Positions 13,036-25,063 of a stretch of DNA of 64,000 nucleotides are shown piece by piece. The position numbers and the translations under genes are program-made. The notes below the pieces were generated by a model, which saw nothing but the letters and a program-made list of their open reading frames with translations, did no database searches and was not told the origin of the DNA. Numbering within the stretch: the stretch's first letter is position 1; each line of letters opens with the position of its first letter. The stretch comes from Marsupella aquatica (Eukaryota > Marchantiophyta): assembly GCA_973895155.1 (NCBI GenBank), contig OZ316891.1:1798001-1862000 (forward strand). The letters run 5' to 3'.

Positions 13036-13735
13036 CCGGGGGTTGACATCCAATGACTTCGATCACGAGATTGTCGAAGATACAGTGGCATAACAAGCGA
13101 TAAAACATTGCTACGCTCTCCTTCCAAACTGATCAGAGATCATCTGAGGCAGGATCCTTCGTATTCACACTGACTTTAAAAAAATACATCAAAGTGGGCT
13201 CTTATGGTGAGAACTAGTCATATATATTTAAACACAGTAAACCATAATTTGGTTGGCAGCCGACAACAAGCAGAGTCCGTAGATCTGTCCCAACAACAAA
13301 ATCTAGACTGAATCATTATGGCGACGGCCTATCCCACCATCAAACCAGCATTTCTCTAATGTTCATATATACAAGATGCAAGCTACGGACGCAAAGCTAG
13401 ATCCTGCAGAACTTTTCGTCGCTGCTGGGCTGTAGAGCTGTCCCCTTGAATTTGCTATACATCCCTTGAGATAGCCTCCTAGCTTGTGAAACCTGAGAAG
13501 CTCAAGACAAAGCTGTCAATGCCATTCCTATCTCAAGCGTTCGTGAACAAGTCCCGAATTAGTTGAACGGTCCACAGGCAGACTGCACAAGGGACTTCTA
13601 CTAAGCATCGCGTACTTTTATACCGGATCACGGATCGGGGTTGCGAGCTGTACAGGGGCACTGAATTTTTGGAGAAGTAGTACTGCTACCTTTGTATCAA
13701 ACAGTGTCACCTTCGTTTCAACATTGTATATCTGC

Positions 13736-15181
13736 TCACGCGCTTCCATTCTCCACGTATTGTACAAACTGCTCAAAATGTTTGTGTGCTAAACTCGTCA
13801 ATTTTACCAGTTTGATACGGTACTCTTTGAAAGTAGTTTGACTCTCTTCACTGTCAAGAAATTGTTGCACCTCGTTTTCGGCGCACTCATGGAGTCTCTC
13901 CAAAAAGGCTTCTGCCTCCGCTTGCGAGTACTGCAAGTTGAACATTTGATCATGATCAGGTAGGTAGTAGCGATGTGCATACGTCCACTTCAGAACTTGT
14001 CGACACTCAACGATCTGCAGCCATGCTTTACTCAAGAATTCCAATTCGGACTTAGTTTGGCATTGCTTGTCGTAGAGCTTGTCGACCATCACGGACTGCA
14101 CGTGCTGAAGATCTTCAAGGGCTTTTCTCCTCGAAGATTCATTCGCAACCCAGCGTTCATAGAAATGCGTGTAACCGTCTAGCGAGTCTTTACCAGTTTT
14201 TCTTCTGTTTTGTGCTTCATCAAGCTGACCCTGTGTCACGGCATCATCATATCCATTACATCCGTAGTTTCCTCCCGACTCCTCATTGTGCGTGGTCCAA
14301 GCTCCAAGACACAGCCAGCAGAATTCGAACCTGCAGGGTGCCTGGCAGGTCATATGGATGCACCCGTTATTTTTTTCTATTGGTCGCTTACACTTGGGAC
14401 AAGCCTTGGAGTTGACCAGAATCTAGTTCATGTTTTCGGATTCTGAACTAAATCTCAGAACCCACTTCGCAACAGTCTCACAATCTGCAGGCCGGTGAGC
14501 CTCCAACCAATTCCAGCAAAACTTGTGGGAACACTTGCACAGAATGGACAAAGAGCCAGCTTGATGCTCACACTCCGCTGCAAACTCGCACCCGGGAGCC
14601 GGACACCACTTGGTCGTCTTCCTGTTTTCCACGAACGCTCTCAGCCGATATCTTGTATACTTGGCTTCGTCCTGTGGTGAGACCAGCGATAGAACCATGT
14701 CTTCCAATATAGCAGCGCTGCAAGACGGATGAGCGCAGCGCAGAGTCAAACAGCCGGGGCCGTCGTCAATTGCGGTGTGGATGTATGACGTCCAGCATGT
14801 GTCGCAGAAGAAATGTCCACAAGACGAGGCAGATTTCCTTTGCTCCGAATTGTGCGACTCGAAGCAGATTCCGCATGTCATGTCTGGAAAAGATCTCCTT
14901 TCCTCTTCCTGTTGTGGATGGGATTGGACAAGCCCCGCAATTTTGCGCACTCGCTCCTCATCTTCAAACCATTCCTCATTCACTTTGCTGAAGTTCCAAT
15001 TGAAATGTTGCAAACGAACAACAGCTTCAGGCCTCGAGAGTGATATGACAGTGGTGACCCTGGAAACCACGTCTTCTTGGCGCTGCTGGATGTCCTCCGG
15101 ACTTAGAATTTCATAGTCTGAGTGCTCCTTGTTCTCGTCCTTCTCGACTTCTTGGTCAGACCCGTCATCATTGACAAACAC
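13736..15181 (-). pseudogene. ARIADNE-type RBR E3 ubiquitin ligase, copy 1 (dead)
   Basis: First of four related copies of an RBR ubiquitin ligase. RING1, IBR, RING2 and the C-terminal Ariadne helices are all recognisable. Three lesions are visible against the other copies. First, about 100 bp spanning the start codon and the acidic N terminus are missing: the 5' leader joins straight onto the FVNDDGSD reading frame, which has no ATG. Second, an in-frame TAG at 14421-14423 replaces the Trp codon after SENMN, just before RING2. Third, the IBR motif CWNCLQEAH has become CWNWLEAH, losing a zinc ligand and one residue. RING2 keeps its catalytic Cys context (NGC-HMTC). The copy shares flanking sequence with the other units from about 13060 to 15560 and lies head-to-head with copy 2. 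Confidence 0.9.
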
Positions 15182-15293
15182 AATTCACGAGAAGTGGATG
15201 AATTCTGAGCGAAGGGTCTTTAAATAGCTTTAACGCAGAAGGGATCCCTGAGTGCTGTCTGAAGTTTTGACGGGCTTGCTTGACTTTAAATAG

Positions 15294-15302
15294 GCTACGC
15301 AA
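15294..15302 (-). promoter_or_regulatory. TATA-like box of ARIADNE copy 1
   Basis: The minus strand reads TATTTAAAG in the same context (GCGTAGCC before, GCAAGCCCGTCAAAACTT after) as the boxes upstream of the other three copies. The copies conserve this position relative to the start of translation. Function is inferred from position only. Confidence 0.4.
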
Positions 15303-15849
15303 GGACCCAAACTTCGGGCCGAACGTCAGCAGGACACAACTTGTCTGAGCGACCAACGAATGACATGCGGGATGAGCTGAGTGGAGCTCAGGATTGGCCA
15401 CTATAGTAGTGAGTACTTACATAGGACGAATGATCAGAGCTGAAATAAGGAACAAAGCATGACGAATGACTAATGATTCCGAGGAACTCAGGAATTGGCC
15501 AGCGTGCTGTACTCGCATATGACCAGCGACCAGCGCTGAACGTAAGTGACAGCTAGATCATCAGAACCTCAAAAACATTCCTGAGACATTGATAATAGGT
15601 CTGGTGGTTTATTGTGGCCATAATTGTCAGCAATAGAATTTTCAGACAGCTGGTTAATTTGCTCCACATGACAAGTCAAAGCATGCATATTGGTGTATTT
15701 CATCTAGTGATCTAGAGGCGGTAGTTTTCCCCGGCAAGAGTGTTCCCACAACCACCGGTGGACGTTACGAACATCAGTTTCAAGTTCCTTATCAAACGAA
15801 AAATCATATCACTTTGGTTCGCCATATTGGAGGGCGAGCCAATGCCCAG

Positions 15850-16140
15850 GAATCAGGATTGAATAATTATGCACTCTAGAATGTGATCTAGAATAGGAAT
15901 CTGATTCCATTTTACTCTATAATGAGCCATCCAGCCAAAAGGGGGCACAATTAGTTTTCTCAAAACTGGCTTGCATTGTTATTACAATATAGAATCCAAT
16001 CAAACACTAGTCAGAGGGACCCATCTTCCCAAGTCCTTTTCTCAAGGTCCAATTTGCCAGATTGTACCAGCTCAACACCCTATCTTGCACACAGATGTTG
16101 AGCAGGAGATGTAGCTGTGTAAAAGATGACATTGCGTATA
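15850..16140 (+). repeat. Dispersed repeat R, partial copy C
   Basis: The stretch with ATGAGCCATCCAGCCAA and GGGGCACAATTAGTTTTC, then AATATAGAATCCAATCAAAC and AACACCCTATCTTGCACACA, is a shorter copy of the repeat found at 45.8/50.9 kb and at 57.9-58.8 kb. It preserves an unoccupied version of the site (GAATC at 15992) where a copia element sits in the 45.9-kb copy. Confidence 0.75.
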
Positions 16141-16896
16141 AAAATGTGTTTGCTGAAATGATGTCCTTGTTGTCAAACAGAGGTTGTGTTTAGAGTTCTT
16201 TGCTCAATAAAGGAGGTTGCATAAACGATGTTGTAATAAAATTAGACAATGTTGCATAAAATGTGTCTTAGTAAATTAATAAAAAAAATGACTGTTTTGG
16301 TAATATGGCCATGATAAAAACCACAGGGTCCTTTATCATGGTTTGTGGGTGTGGAAGACTTAGTATGAATGCTCATTTTGGCTGGGTTGTTGTTCCCCAA
16401 ATGTTATCATCTTAGACAAAGACTGACTGTTGTTATTGCTTGCTGTCGGGGATTCTGAAGGTAAGGACATAGGACCCCAAGATGGATGACGGTGGCCATC
16501 ACATCTGGGAGTCTAAGCATGGTTGCAAGCACAATATGATGGAGTAGTTTTTTTTTTTTCAAATATTTTCAATGGATAAATATCTATTTTTAGCAAAGAG
16601 TAATTTTGGTTTTGGTTTTGCAAAGTTTTTCAATTGATAAATATTTTCATTTAGATGCAGTATTTTTTAGATTGTTTTGAAATATTTCTATTGAAAGATT
16701 AAAATTAGGTTTTCAAGATTTTCAATTTTGTTTTTTATTTCTGTCCATCATTCTAAATTTTTATTTAATTTCTCTTTTCTGTCTGACTTACTAGCTGTTT
16801 TGCACTCAAAGGGCAGGGTGGCTTTGGGCTCTTGGGCGATATGTCGCCCATCCCAGTACATAGATGTTACATTATGGAGTCTCCGGTTCAGTCAGA
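16141..16896. other. AT-rich spacer, no gene
   Basis: AT-rich sequence with T runs. No frame with protein features and no transposon ends recognised. It ends where the inverted-repeat arm begins at 16897. Confidence 0.4.
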
Positions 16897-17591
16897 GCAA
16901 AAACCAAGTAGTCCGGGCACATTTAATTTTCTGTGAGACATCTGGAGAATTGTGCTTGAATACTTTTGCTTCAGATCAGCCTGCAACGGGTTGGACGGTA
17001 CGTTCCTTCCCCTCACGATATATTGTCAACTGTAACGTCGATCACTACCTTGTTATTTCCATCCCATCTCCATCCCAACCAGGATCCCAACAATCACGAC
17101 AACCACAGTGGATTCGATCTCAAAACGCGTTTTAGTTCAGTTTCACGGCCATCTCCAAAGCAGGTGTTTTTATTAGACTGCGTTGTCCACTTCATTTGGG
17201 GTTCACGGTTTAGGGTCCACCATAGTCACGGAGATTCTCATCTATTGCTAAGAATACATTGCCATAATTAACCCCACGACACCAATTATCAAAACATAAG
17301 GATTTTTTTCAGATGGTCTAGCTGTTTCTTACTTCAGCGCTGGTCGCTGGTCATACGTAACTACAATCTGCGATCCCTGAGTTCCGGCCTCAACATATTC
17401 ATTAGCTGTTATGTAGTCATTCGTCATTCTCTGTTCCTTATTTCAGCGCTGTCACTTGTCATGTGTAGCTAGGTACTCACTACTATAGTGGCCAATCCTT
17501 ATCTGCAATCAACTCATCTTGCATGTCATTCGTTGGTCCCTCAGACACTCGTATCCTCGTATCCTGCTGGAGTTTGGGTCCTTACGTAGCC

Positions 17592-17599
17592 TATTTAAG
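17592..17599 (+). promoter_or_regulatory. TATA-like box of ARIADNE copy 2
   Basis: TATTTAAG lies 157-164 bp upstream of the ATG at 17756 and is conserved in the other three copies. Its role is inferred from position and conservation. Confidence 0.45.
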
Positions 17600-17755
17600 C
17601 CAAGCAAGCCCGTCAAAACTTGAAATAGCAATCGGGAATCCTTCGCTGATCGAGCGTTCAAGCTGTTGAAGATTCTTCCTTCGCTGAGAATTTATCAACT
17701 TCTCGTGCATTGTTGTTGCCAAGCGCCAGCTTAGGGCACTTATCCTTCTCAGCAA

Positions 17756-19363
17756 ATGGAGGATCCTCTGGATTGGGCATCGGATGGAGAAGACAACGTC
17801 TACTATGACAGTGAAGACGATGCAGATGATGGGTGTGACCAACAAGTCGAGATTAACGAGAACAATGAGCACTCAGACTATGAAATTCTAAGTCAGGAGG
17901 ACATCCAGCAGCGCCAAGAAGACGTGGTTTCCAGCGTCACCACTGTCATATCACTCTCGAGGCCTGAAGCTGTTGTTCTTTTGCACCACTTCAATTGGAA
18001 CTCCAGCAAAGTGAATGAGGAATGGTTTGAAGATGAGGAGCGAGTTCGCAAAATTGCAGGGCTTGTCCAATCCCATCCACAACAGGAAGAGGAAAAGAGA
18101 TCTCTTCCAGACAGGACATGCGAAATCTGCTACGAGTCGCACGATTCAGAGCAAATGAAGTCGGCATCGTCGTGTAGACATTTCTTCTGCGACACATGCT
18201 GGACTGCATACATCCACACCGCCATTGAAGACGGCCCAGGCTGTTTGACTCTTCGCTGCGCTCATCCATCCTGCAGCGCTGCTATATTGGAAGACATGGT
18301 TCTATCGTTGGTCTCACCAAAGGACGGAGCCAAGTATTCAAGATACCGGCTGAGAGCGTTCGTGGAAAACAGGAAGACGACCAAGTGGTGTCCGGCTCCG
18401 GGGTGCGAGTATGATGTGGAGTGTGAGCAACAAGCTAGCTCTTTGTCCATTCTGTGCAAGTGTTCCCACAAGTTTTGCTGGAATTGTTTGCAGGAGGCTC
18501 ACCGGCCTGCAGATTGTGAGACTGTTGCAAAGTGGGTTCTGAGATTTAGTTCAGAATCCGAAAACATGAACTGGATTCTGGTCAACTCCAAGGCTTGTCC
18601 CAAGTGTAAGCGACCAATAGAAAAAAATAACGGGTGCATCCATATGACCTGCCAGGCACCCTGCAGGTTCGAATTCTGCTGGCTCTGTCTTGGAGCGTGG
18701 ACCACTCACAATGAGGAGTCGGGAGGAAACTACGGATGTAATGGATATGACGATGCCGTGAAACAGGGTCTGCTTGATGAAGTACAAAACAGAAGAAAAA
18801 TGGCTAAAGACTCGCTAGACCGTTACACGCATTTCTATGAACGCTGGGTTGCGAATGAATCTTCGAGGAGAAAAGCCCATGAAGATCTGCAGCACGTGCA
18901 GTCCGTGATGGTCGACAAGCTCTACGACAAGCAATGCCAAACTAAGTCCGAATTGGAATTCTTGAGTAAAGCATGGCTGCAGATCGTTGAGTGTCGACAA
19001 GTTCTGAAGTGGACGTATGCACATCGCTACTACCTACCTGATCATGATCAAATGTTGGAGTACTCGCAAGCGGAGGCAGAAGCCTTTCTGGAGAGACTCC
19101 ATGAGTGCGCCGAAAACGAGGTGCAACAATTTCTTGACGGTGAAGAGAGTCAAACTACCTTCAAAGAGTACCGTATCAAACTTGTACACTTGACGGGTTT
19201 AGCACACAAACATTTTGAGCAGTTTGTACAGATACGTGGAGAATGGAAGCGCGTGAGCAGATGTACAGAAAAAGTTAAAACGAAGTGGACACATTTAGAC
19301 AAAGTTGGCAGGACTCCTCAAGTACCTGGCTCTCAACGCCGATCTGTGATCGATCCGGTATAA
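17756..19363 (+). CDS. ARIADNE-type RBR E3 ubiquitin ligase, copy 2
   Basis: Intronless frame of 535 residues. It has an acidic N terminus (residues 1-50) and a UBA-like region (about 50-110). RING1 runs from C122 to C173, and the IBR covers about residues 190-255 (WCPAPGCEY, CKCSHKFCWNC). RING2 covers 281-311, with the presumed catalytic Cys 294 in NNGCIHM. Ariadne helices follow from about 340 (YTHFYERWVANESS). RBR ligases accept ubiquitin on the RING2 Cys before passing it to substrate. All zinc ligands and the catalytic Cys are present. The last 46 residues differ from copies 1 and 4: one extra base near 19231 (CAGATACG where the others read CAATACG or CAGTACG) shifts the frame after HFEQFVQ and replaces the short normal end with a longer tail. 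The copy may therefore still work. It is nearly identical to copy 3. Confidence 0.9.
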   Translation: MEDPLDWASDGEDNVYYDSEDDADDGCDQQVEINENNEHSDYEILSQEDIQQRQEDVVSSVTTVISLSRPEAVVLLHHFNWNSSKVNEEWFEDEERVRKIAGLVQSHPQQEEEKRSLPDRTCEICYESHDSEQMKSASSCRHFFCDTCWTAYIHTAIEDGPGCLTLRCAHPSCSAAILEDMVLSLVSPKDGAKYSRYRLRAFVENRKTTKWCPAPGCEYDVECEQQASSLSILCKCSHKFCWNCLQEAHRPADCETVAKWVLRFSSESENMNWILVNSKACPKCKRPIEKNNGCIHMTCQAPCRFEFCWLCLGAWTTHNEESGGNYGCNGYDDAVKQGLLDEVQNRRKMAKDSLDRYTHFYERWVANESSRRKAHEDLQHVQSVMVDKLYDKQCQTKSELEFLSKAWLQIVECRQVLKWTYAHRYYLPDHDQMLEYSQAEAEAFLERLHECAENEVQQFLDGEESQTTFKEYRIKLVHLTGLAHKHFEQFVQIRGEWKRVSRCTEKVKTKWTHLDKVGRTPQVPGSQRRSVIDPV

Positions 19364-19999
19364 ATGTGCACAATGCCACAAGTCCATAACGGAGTCTGCC
19401 TCTAGACCATCCAACTAATACTGGGACTTATACACGAACGCTTGGGTTAGGAATTCCACAGCTTTGTCGATCTTGAGCTTCTCAGCTGTCACAAGCAGGC
19501 TCACGAGCAGGCTCACGAGATGTATAGCAAACTCAAGAGGACGGCCCTATTGGGCAGCGACGAGAAGCTCTGCAGGATCTAGTTTAATTTGCATCCGTAG
19601 CCTTGCATCTTGTATAGATGACCGCTAGAGAACTGCTCCCACTCTGCTTGTTGTAAGCTGCCAAACCAAATTATGGTTTAGAGTATATATGGTTAAATAT
19701 GAGTAGTTAGAGCCGACACTCATGTATGGTTTGAGGGTCGGTATGAACACAAACGATAGTGCCTGAGATGATCTCTGATCAATTCGCGTAGCCATTTTTC
19801 GTCGCTTGTTATGACACTGTATCTTTGACAATCTGAGATAACTAAGTGTCTCACTATCCAGATACTGATAAGGTCAATCTGTCATCGGTCCTGTTTGCTA
19901 TTGAATTGAATACAATTAACTGTCTGCCTTTGATGAATATCGCTCATGGCTCAAATTGGATTGATGAAAAGGAGTAGGCCTTCTAGTTTGGTCAATGAT

Positions 20000-20094
20000 C
20001 ATGTTAGAGCCGAAAACACTAAATTAAAGATCTTGGGAATCCTTGTATTGCAACTCACTTTTGACTAAACTAAGGTGTTTTCGGCTCTAACATG
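20000..20094. repeat. Fold-back at the inner edge of the left arm
   Basis: A 20-bp sequence starting CATGTTAGAGCC at 20000-20019 is repeated perfectly in reverse complement at 20075-20094, with 55 bp between. In the other ARIADNE units the sequence continues differently after CTAAGGTGTTTT, so the second half is specific to this arm and marks its breakpoint. Confidence 0.85.
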
Positions 20095-20099
20095 TTTTC

Positions 20100-21170
20100 A
20101 CCAGTGGATTAGTGGATTCTAATTTCAAGAAGGATAATAGTGAAGACCAATGGGTTTGTGTTGAGTGTGATAATTCCAGTATTTGTAATATTTACTCAGT
20201 TAGTTTTCAGAAGTGGATGCTCTCATCCCATATGTATGGAGCAACATTAAGAATCTGTAGCCAAGTAAGATGTCTTACACTTTACAGACAGGAGTAGTGG
20301 ATGACTTTTTTAGCTTGTTAAGTGCAATGTCAACTCTAATGTCTTGTAGTGAGTTTTCGTTGAAATTCTTTGGAGAACTTTGATATGTAGTCCTATATGT
20401 AGTTTAAATTAGATGTTTGTGTGCTAAAGCCCCAATGGCTTTCACACATTGCCAAATATTATATGGCAATATGTTTGTTTAGTGTACTTGTCACTTAATG
20501 GTACATTAAATAAAATGTGCATTTATGATTGAATCTCTTCGCAAAAGATTTTTTTTATAACAAATGAAGGGTGTTTTAAATCTCCAAATCTATCTGATTA
20601 TAATAACATAGGTAAGTTTTATATAGGACTGAAAATTCTGTTCAGAACGAACAAGATACATTTTAATGGTCTTCCAAAATATAACAAGGGGTACATGGGG
20701 GGCCTTCAGTCACAGGTATGTCTCAGTACATTTCCCTTAGTGAGGGCCCAGGGGCTCAACATAAGCACCTTTCACAAAGGTATGAGCCAAAAGTCCATTG
20801 ACAGGTTTATCGTAACCACCATGGGCCCTCACTCTATGTATACTAAGTGTACCCCTGTGCCCGGACCCCCCTTGCCTACCCCTTCTTAGTATTTTTTCTT
20901 TCATATACATTACCCTTGTTCCATGTAAAAAATTAGTTTTTGATAATTTTTTATACCCTTAGGTGACTTATAAAACTGATAAAATCTATATTTGAAAACC
21001 CATTGTGGAATTATAATAAGGAAAACCCAAGATAGGGCTAACATACAAGATCCAAAATGATGCATACAACGCCTAGTGGGCTTAAAATCACTCACACAGT
21101 TTAGATATGTTTTACCAGTTTGGCTAAACTAGTATAGGCAAGACTACGGACAAGACATGGATCGGTAGGG
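20100..21170. other. AT-rich spacer, no gene seen
   Basis: No supported gene. The only notable stretch, 20690-20890, is rich in GGGCCC and CCCC strings and has no recognisable frame. The region ends at the AATAG target duplication of the solo LTR. Confidence 0.35.
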
Positions 21171-21489
21171 AATAGTGTTGAGCATAGACAACAATCGCAA
21201 TGGCAAGCCCATGAACCATCTAACGCACAAGAGTTGACACAGAGAGATACGTGATTCACCTCCACAGGAACACACATGAGCTTTACTGCACTCTAGGCCG
21301 ACCGGCCATACCAAGCATCCACAACGCAAGCTCTCTCTATCTCTCAACTAGCTCCGTAACAATGAGCCTGAGTTCTCACTCTCCAAGCAAACACCGCTTG
21401 GTTATAGAGTGTGCACAGCATGACTAACCTAACCAAGTCTGCGACTAAGGTTAGCCTTAACTACGGTACAGTCGTAACTCTAGACCTAA

Positions 21490-21514
21490 AACACGATTTC
21501 GGACCGAACGAGAA
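21490..21514 (+). repeat. Left TIR of E1
   Basis: AACACGATTTCGGACCGA then ACGAGAA. It pairs with 29831-29855 with one mismatch (A/T after the CCGA). TAAACGAGAAGTGT follows at about 21518. Confidence 0.92.
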
Positions 21515-22026
21515 CTATTTCCTCTAAACGAGAAGTGTATTTTCATTTTCCGCCGAATCTCGCGAAATCGGCAGTTTTTTTCATCAAAAACACATTTTTG
21601 GGGAAATAATGTAATTCGTATCGGAGTTCGGATTGAAACAACAAATTTAATAATGATCAAAACCAATGAAATTCATGCTAACAAACATTCATATTATCAA
21701 GGAACAATTAGATCCGAAAAACTTTCTCCTCAACCTCATATTCACGCTCTCCGAAGATATATGAAAGGTCTTATCTATAAATCTATATCCATGTTTCGAG
21801 CCAAGTGCGATAACTGTATCGGACTCCGGATTTGAGCCATGAAAGCTCCGACCCAATCTCAGTTTTATCAGTTTTTGGATATTTACCAAAAATATTTTAC
21901 ATCACAGTCGATAAGAATTACTGCACGGTTCGTCAAACTTACCTTGCAGTTACCTCCACAATTGACCAGTTACCTCCGCAAGTGACCATAGTCAACATGC
22001 CATTCTTTCAACAGCAATGCGTAGTC

Positions 22027-22310
22027 CGATAAAATTATCGCAAAAAATATGGGCGACAAAAATACTAGTCGACAATACTAAGATCCTTCGGTTCATCGGT
22101 TAAATTTCAAAATTCCTATCCATATGAAGAAAACTCTTCGCAATACCAACATCAGATAAATTTATCGCTTCAATTTCAGAATTGCAACTTCCATATGAAG
22201 GAACCACTTTTGCAATACCAACATCAGATAAATTTATCGCTTCAATTTTAAATTGCAACTTCCATATGAAGGAACCACTTTTGCAATACCAACATCAGAT
22301 AAATTTATCG
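22027..22310. promoter_or_regulatory. Palindrome cluster 1 of E1 (four copies)
   Basis: Copies of CGATAA-NN-TTATCG or one mismatch from it at 22027-22040, 22154-22167, 22226-22239 and 22297-22310. The last three sit in a tandem repeat. The cluster lies 150-430 bp upstream of the TATA box of the transposase-like gene, where a repressor or activator would act. Confidence 0.85.
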
Positions 22311-22325
22311 CTTCAATTTCAAAAC
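22112..22325. repeat. 72-bp tandem repeat, three units, each with one palindrome
   Basis: Unit TTCCATATGAAGGAACCACT...CAATACCAACATCAGATAAA... repeats at 72- and 71-bp spacing. The first unit is more diverged. Every unit contains AGATAAATTTATCG. Confidence 0.88.
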
Positions 22326-22458
22326 TATATAATTTTGCCACGATGCACTTGTGAGAATGAAATTGGAAATCCAAGAAATATACCCTTTTCTGCTATTTTG
22401 TCGTTTAGGGTGACAGCCAATCAAAAGTGGACACATGGGCCAACCCCTCAACAGACAC

Positions 22459-22466
22459 TATAAAAG
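22459..22466 (+). promoter_or_regulatory. TATA box of the E1 transposase-like gene
   Basis: TATAAAAG in the context CACTATAAAAGGGCC, about 115 bp upstream of the first in-frame ATG at 22580. It is a strong match to a eukaryotic TATA box. Confidence 0.6.
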
Positions 22467-24284
22467 GGCCACCGCTGATAAGTTTTTGGCGTCATTATCG
22501 AGAGTAGAGTTTTGGGAGTTGTGTTCTTGGAGCAACATTCTGTCCGTTGAGCCTTTCGTTTTCCCTGATTGCGGGAGGAATGCAAAGCCCCATAGTGTCT
22601 CGGATAGCCATGTCTCAATCAGACACAGATTCACCTTCCAGTTCAGTTGAATCCTCTTCTAATCTTGTCGCTCGCTATTTGCCAAGTCGCATACTTAAAG
22701 CTCTACCTCTCTCACAGCAAATAGTGCCCGAAATCTCTGACTCAGATTCTGATGCAAGTTCTGGTCCTGAGCCCAGTGCTTACTATGTGTCGCCTAGTAA
22801 ACCTGAGAAGCGTCGTCTCTTGAGCGTTCCATCGCCAAGAAATGAGAAACTTTCAATCCCAGGTTTAGGTCCGAGACGTCGCTTCAGGCCATCTAGCCCG
22901 GGTTATGGAGAGGGTATCCAACGACCGATATGCGTATCGCAGTCGACATTCAAGTCGCCACATTCAACACAAGTTCAACGACGGATCTTTCAATCTCCGG
23001 GTGAGGATCGGGACACAGAAATACAAAGACTGATACGGCGATCGGTCTTTGCATTGCCTGGACTGGATGTGCGAGCAAGCGAGGGAATCGGACTGCGAAG
23101 TCCAGACTCGGCCCTTTCTCGAATGGTCCGTGGGAATCGTGGTGAACAAGTGCTCAATTTTCCAGTAGCTCGCGGAGTCATTGGGACTGCACGTGCGAAT
23201 CCAGAATCTCCAAGTTCTCAAGGGCGGACTATCATTGGTTCCAGGCTCCAAGTATCGAGGAGAGGTCTTAGTGGCGTTCGGGTTATGTATAGAGAGCCAC
23301 GGAGTCCAATTGTGTTTTCAGATGAGTCGAGTGCATCGGAGGACGAAGATGAGGAAGGAGATAGAGAATCCGATATAATAGCACAAGTTGTGTCTGAATG
23401 TTTAGAAGGAGCTGTCGAAGAGAATAGTTATAGTCGTCTATTCAGTGCCCCTCTAAATGCGTCAAGGAGATCTGTAGAGGATGGTAGCTCAGCAGAGAGT
23501 GATGCATCTATTCGCGAGGCACCTGAAGGACCTGAAAATGCCAATGTTATGAACGGATTTCAGGCTGTAGAGAAGTCAAATGAGCCTAGTAAAAAAGATA
23601 GGGACCGAATTACTAGGAAAGACAATGTGATAAATGACAAATTGAATAGAAACAAAATGAGAGAAATTCATAAGTATTCGTGTTGTGATAATTACTGTCT
23701 GAGGAATTTGGGTTTGCTAGCCGTGACGAAACAACGCACTTATTACTATGGGCTATCCTACCCAAAGAAGAACGTCCTTCTAAGAGGATGTGTGAAGGGT
23801 GGGCATGCTGGTGCAAGTGGTTACTCAGTTAGCGGTAGATCCTTTTGTCGGAGTGGTTTTAAGAAATTATTTTCACTAGGAAATAATCATCTCCAAAAAA
23901 TCTCGTAGAACATGTTTTCTCGGATACAGATCGATACAGTTTGTCGAGAAAAATCACCCGCACATCTTGGTCTCGTCCAATGGCTGGATGATTTTTTTTC
24001 CACAAATGTCGAGAGTCTCCCCAACAAGGATATCTTTCATTTACCTGACAATTGGACAAAAACAGAAGTTTTTGATGCCTTCCAGTCCGAAACTCTAATG
24101 CGCCAAGAACAAGGCATGACATATTCGTGGTTTGTTCGCATTTGGAACAAGAAGTTTCCTCGCGTGCGCACCCCCAAAAGGAGCCGTTTCTCCACCTGCG
24201 CCCCATGTACTGAATCAAAGCAGTCCGCGACAAGGCAACACTCGAAGCAGAAAAGAGTAAGTTTCTAAACCTGTGTGTTACTCC

Positions 24285-24500
24285 CGATAATTTTATCGGG
24301 TTGAGTATTCATGTGCTTCTTCTTTGGCCATGTGAGTGAATATATCGTTTGAACAGTTTGAATACGAACCTGATAAATTTATCGCTGTCACAGTTTTTCA
24401 TTACGGTCTTGTGTTTGAATACTGAACCCGATAAATTTATCGTTGTCACGGTTTGTCATTACGGTTTCGTGTTTGAATACTGAACCCGATAAATTTATCG
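24285..24500. promoter_or_regulatory. Palindrome cluster 2 of E1 (four copies, within an intron)
   Basis: Copies at 24285-24298 (CGATAATTTTATCG), 24371-24384, 24429-24442 and 24487-24500. All lie inside the putative intron 24257-24559 of the transposase-like gene. The last three are in register with a 58-bp tandem repeat. Confidence 0.85.
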
Positions 24501-24530
24501 CTGTCAGGGTTCAACATTGCGGTTATCATG
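24366..24530. repeat. 58-bp tandem repeat, nearly three units
   Basis: GAACCCGATAAATTTATCG, TGTCACGGTT and GTGTTTGAATACT recur at 58-bp spacing. This repeat is unrelated in sequence to the 72-bp repeat of cluster 1 except for the palindrome, so the palindrome was amplified twice independently. Confidence 0.88.
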
Positions 24531-25063
24531 TTTTGTCCTAAACATTTTTATTATTGTAGGAAAATTCTCAACATTGCTAAACGAGCATCGGAAGGGACAA
24601 GCAATCGAGAGGGAGAAGTTAGCAAAGCACCGGAGCAAATGTTACAAGAGTCCGGAGAAATATTTGGGCATCTGTATTGATGGAATGGATCAAAAGAAGA
24701 CAGAGTTACCTCATTTCATTCGGTGTCCAAAGAATATGGATGAAAAGTATTTCATCCCCGTACACGTAGTGGGTTGTTTGATCTTCAACAAATAATTAAG
24801 TTCAAATGTTTTTTTGAACTATCCAAATATTAACAATGATAGCAACTTGACCATCCACGTTATCCAGCATATTCTGAATACCTGGGAAGGTCTGCTCCCT
24901 CCAGTGCTTTACCTCCAGTGCTTTACCTCCAGCTTGATAACACAGCTCTGGAAAACAAGAATAAATATCTTATGGCATATTTGAATATGTTGGTGAAGAT
25001 AGGTGTTTTCCATAAAATAAAGGTTGGTTTCCTATTGGTGGGGCACACCCATGATCAAATTGA

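Larger units (their letters stand above)
16897..20081 (+). repeat. Left arm of 3.18-kb inverted repeat (ARIADNE segment)
   Basis: This segment recurs in reverse orientation at 39187-42368. The outer edge is at GCAAAAAC followed by GAAGTAGTCCGGGCAC-like sequence, and the inner edge at CTAAGGTGTTTT. Arms are 3185 and 3182 bp, with small indels and a few percent or less divergence by eye. The spacer is about 19 kb. Each arm holds one ARIADNE copy plus some 850 bp upstream and 700 bp downstream. Confidence 0.9.
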
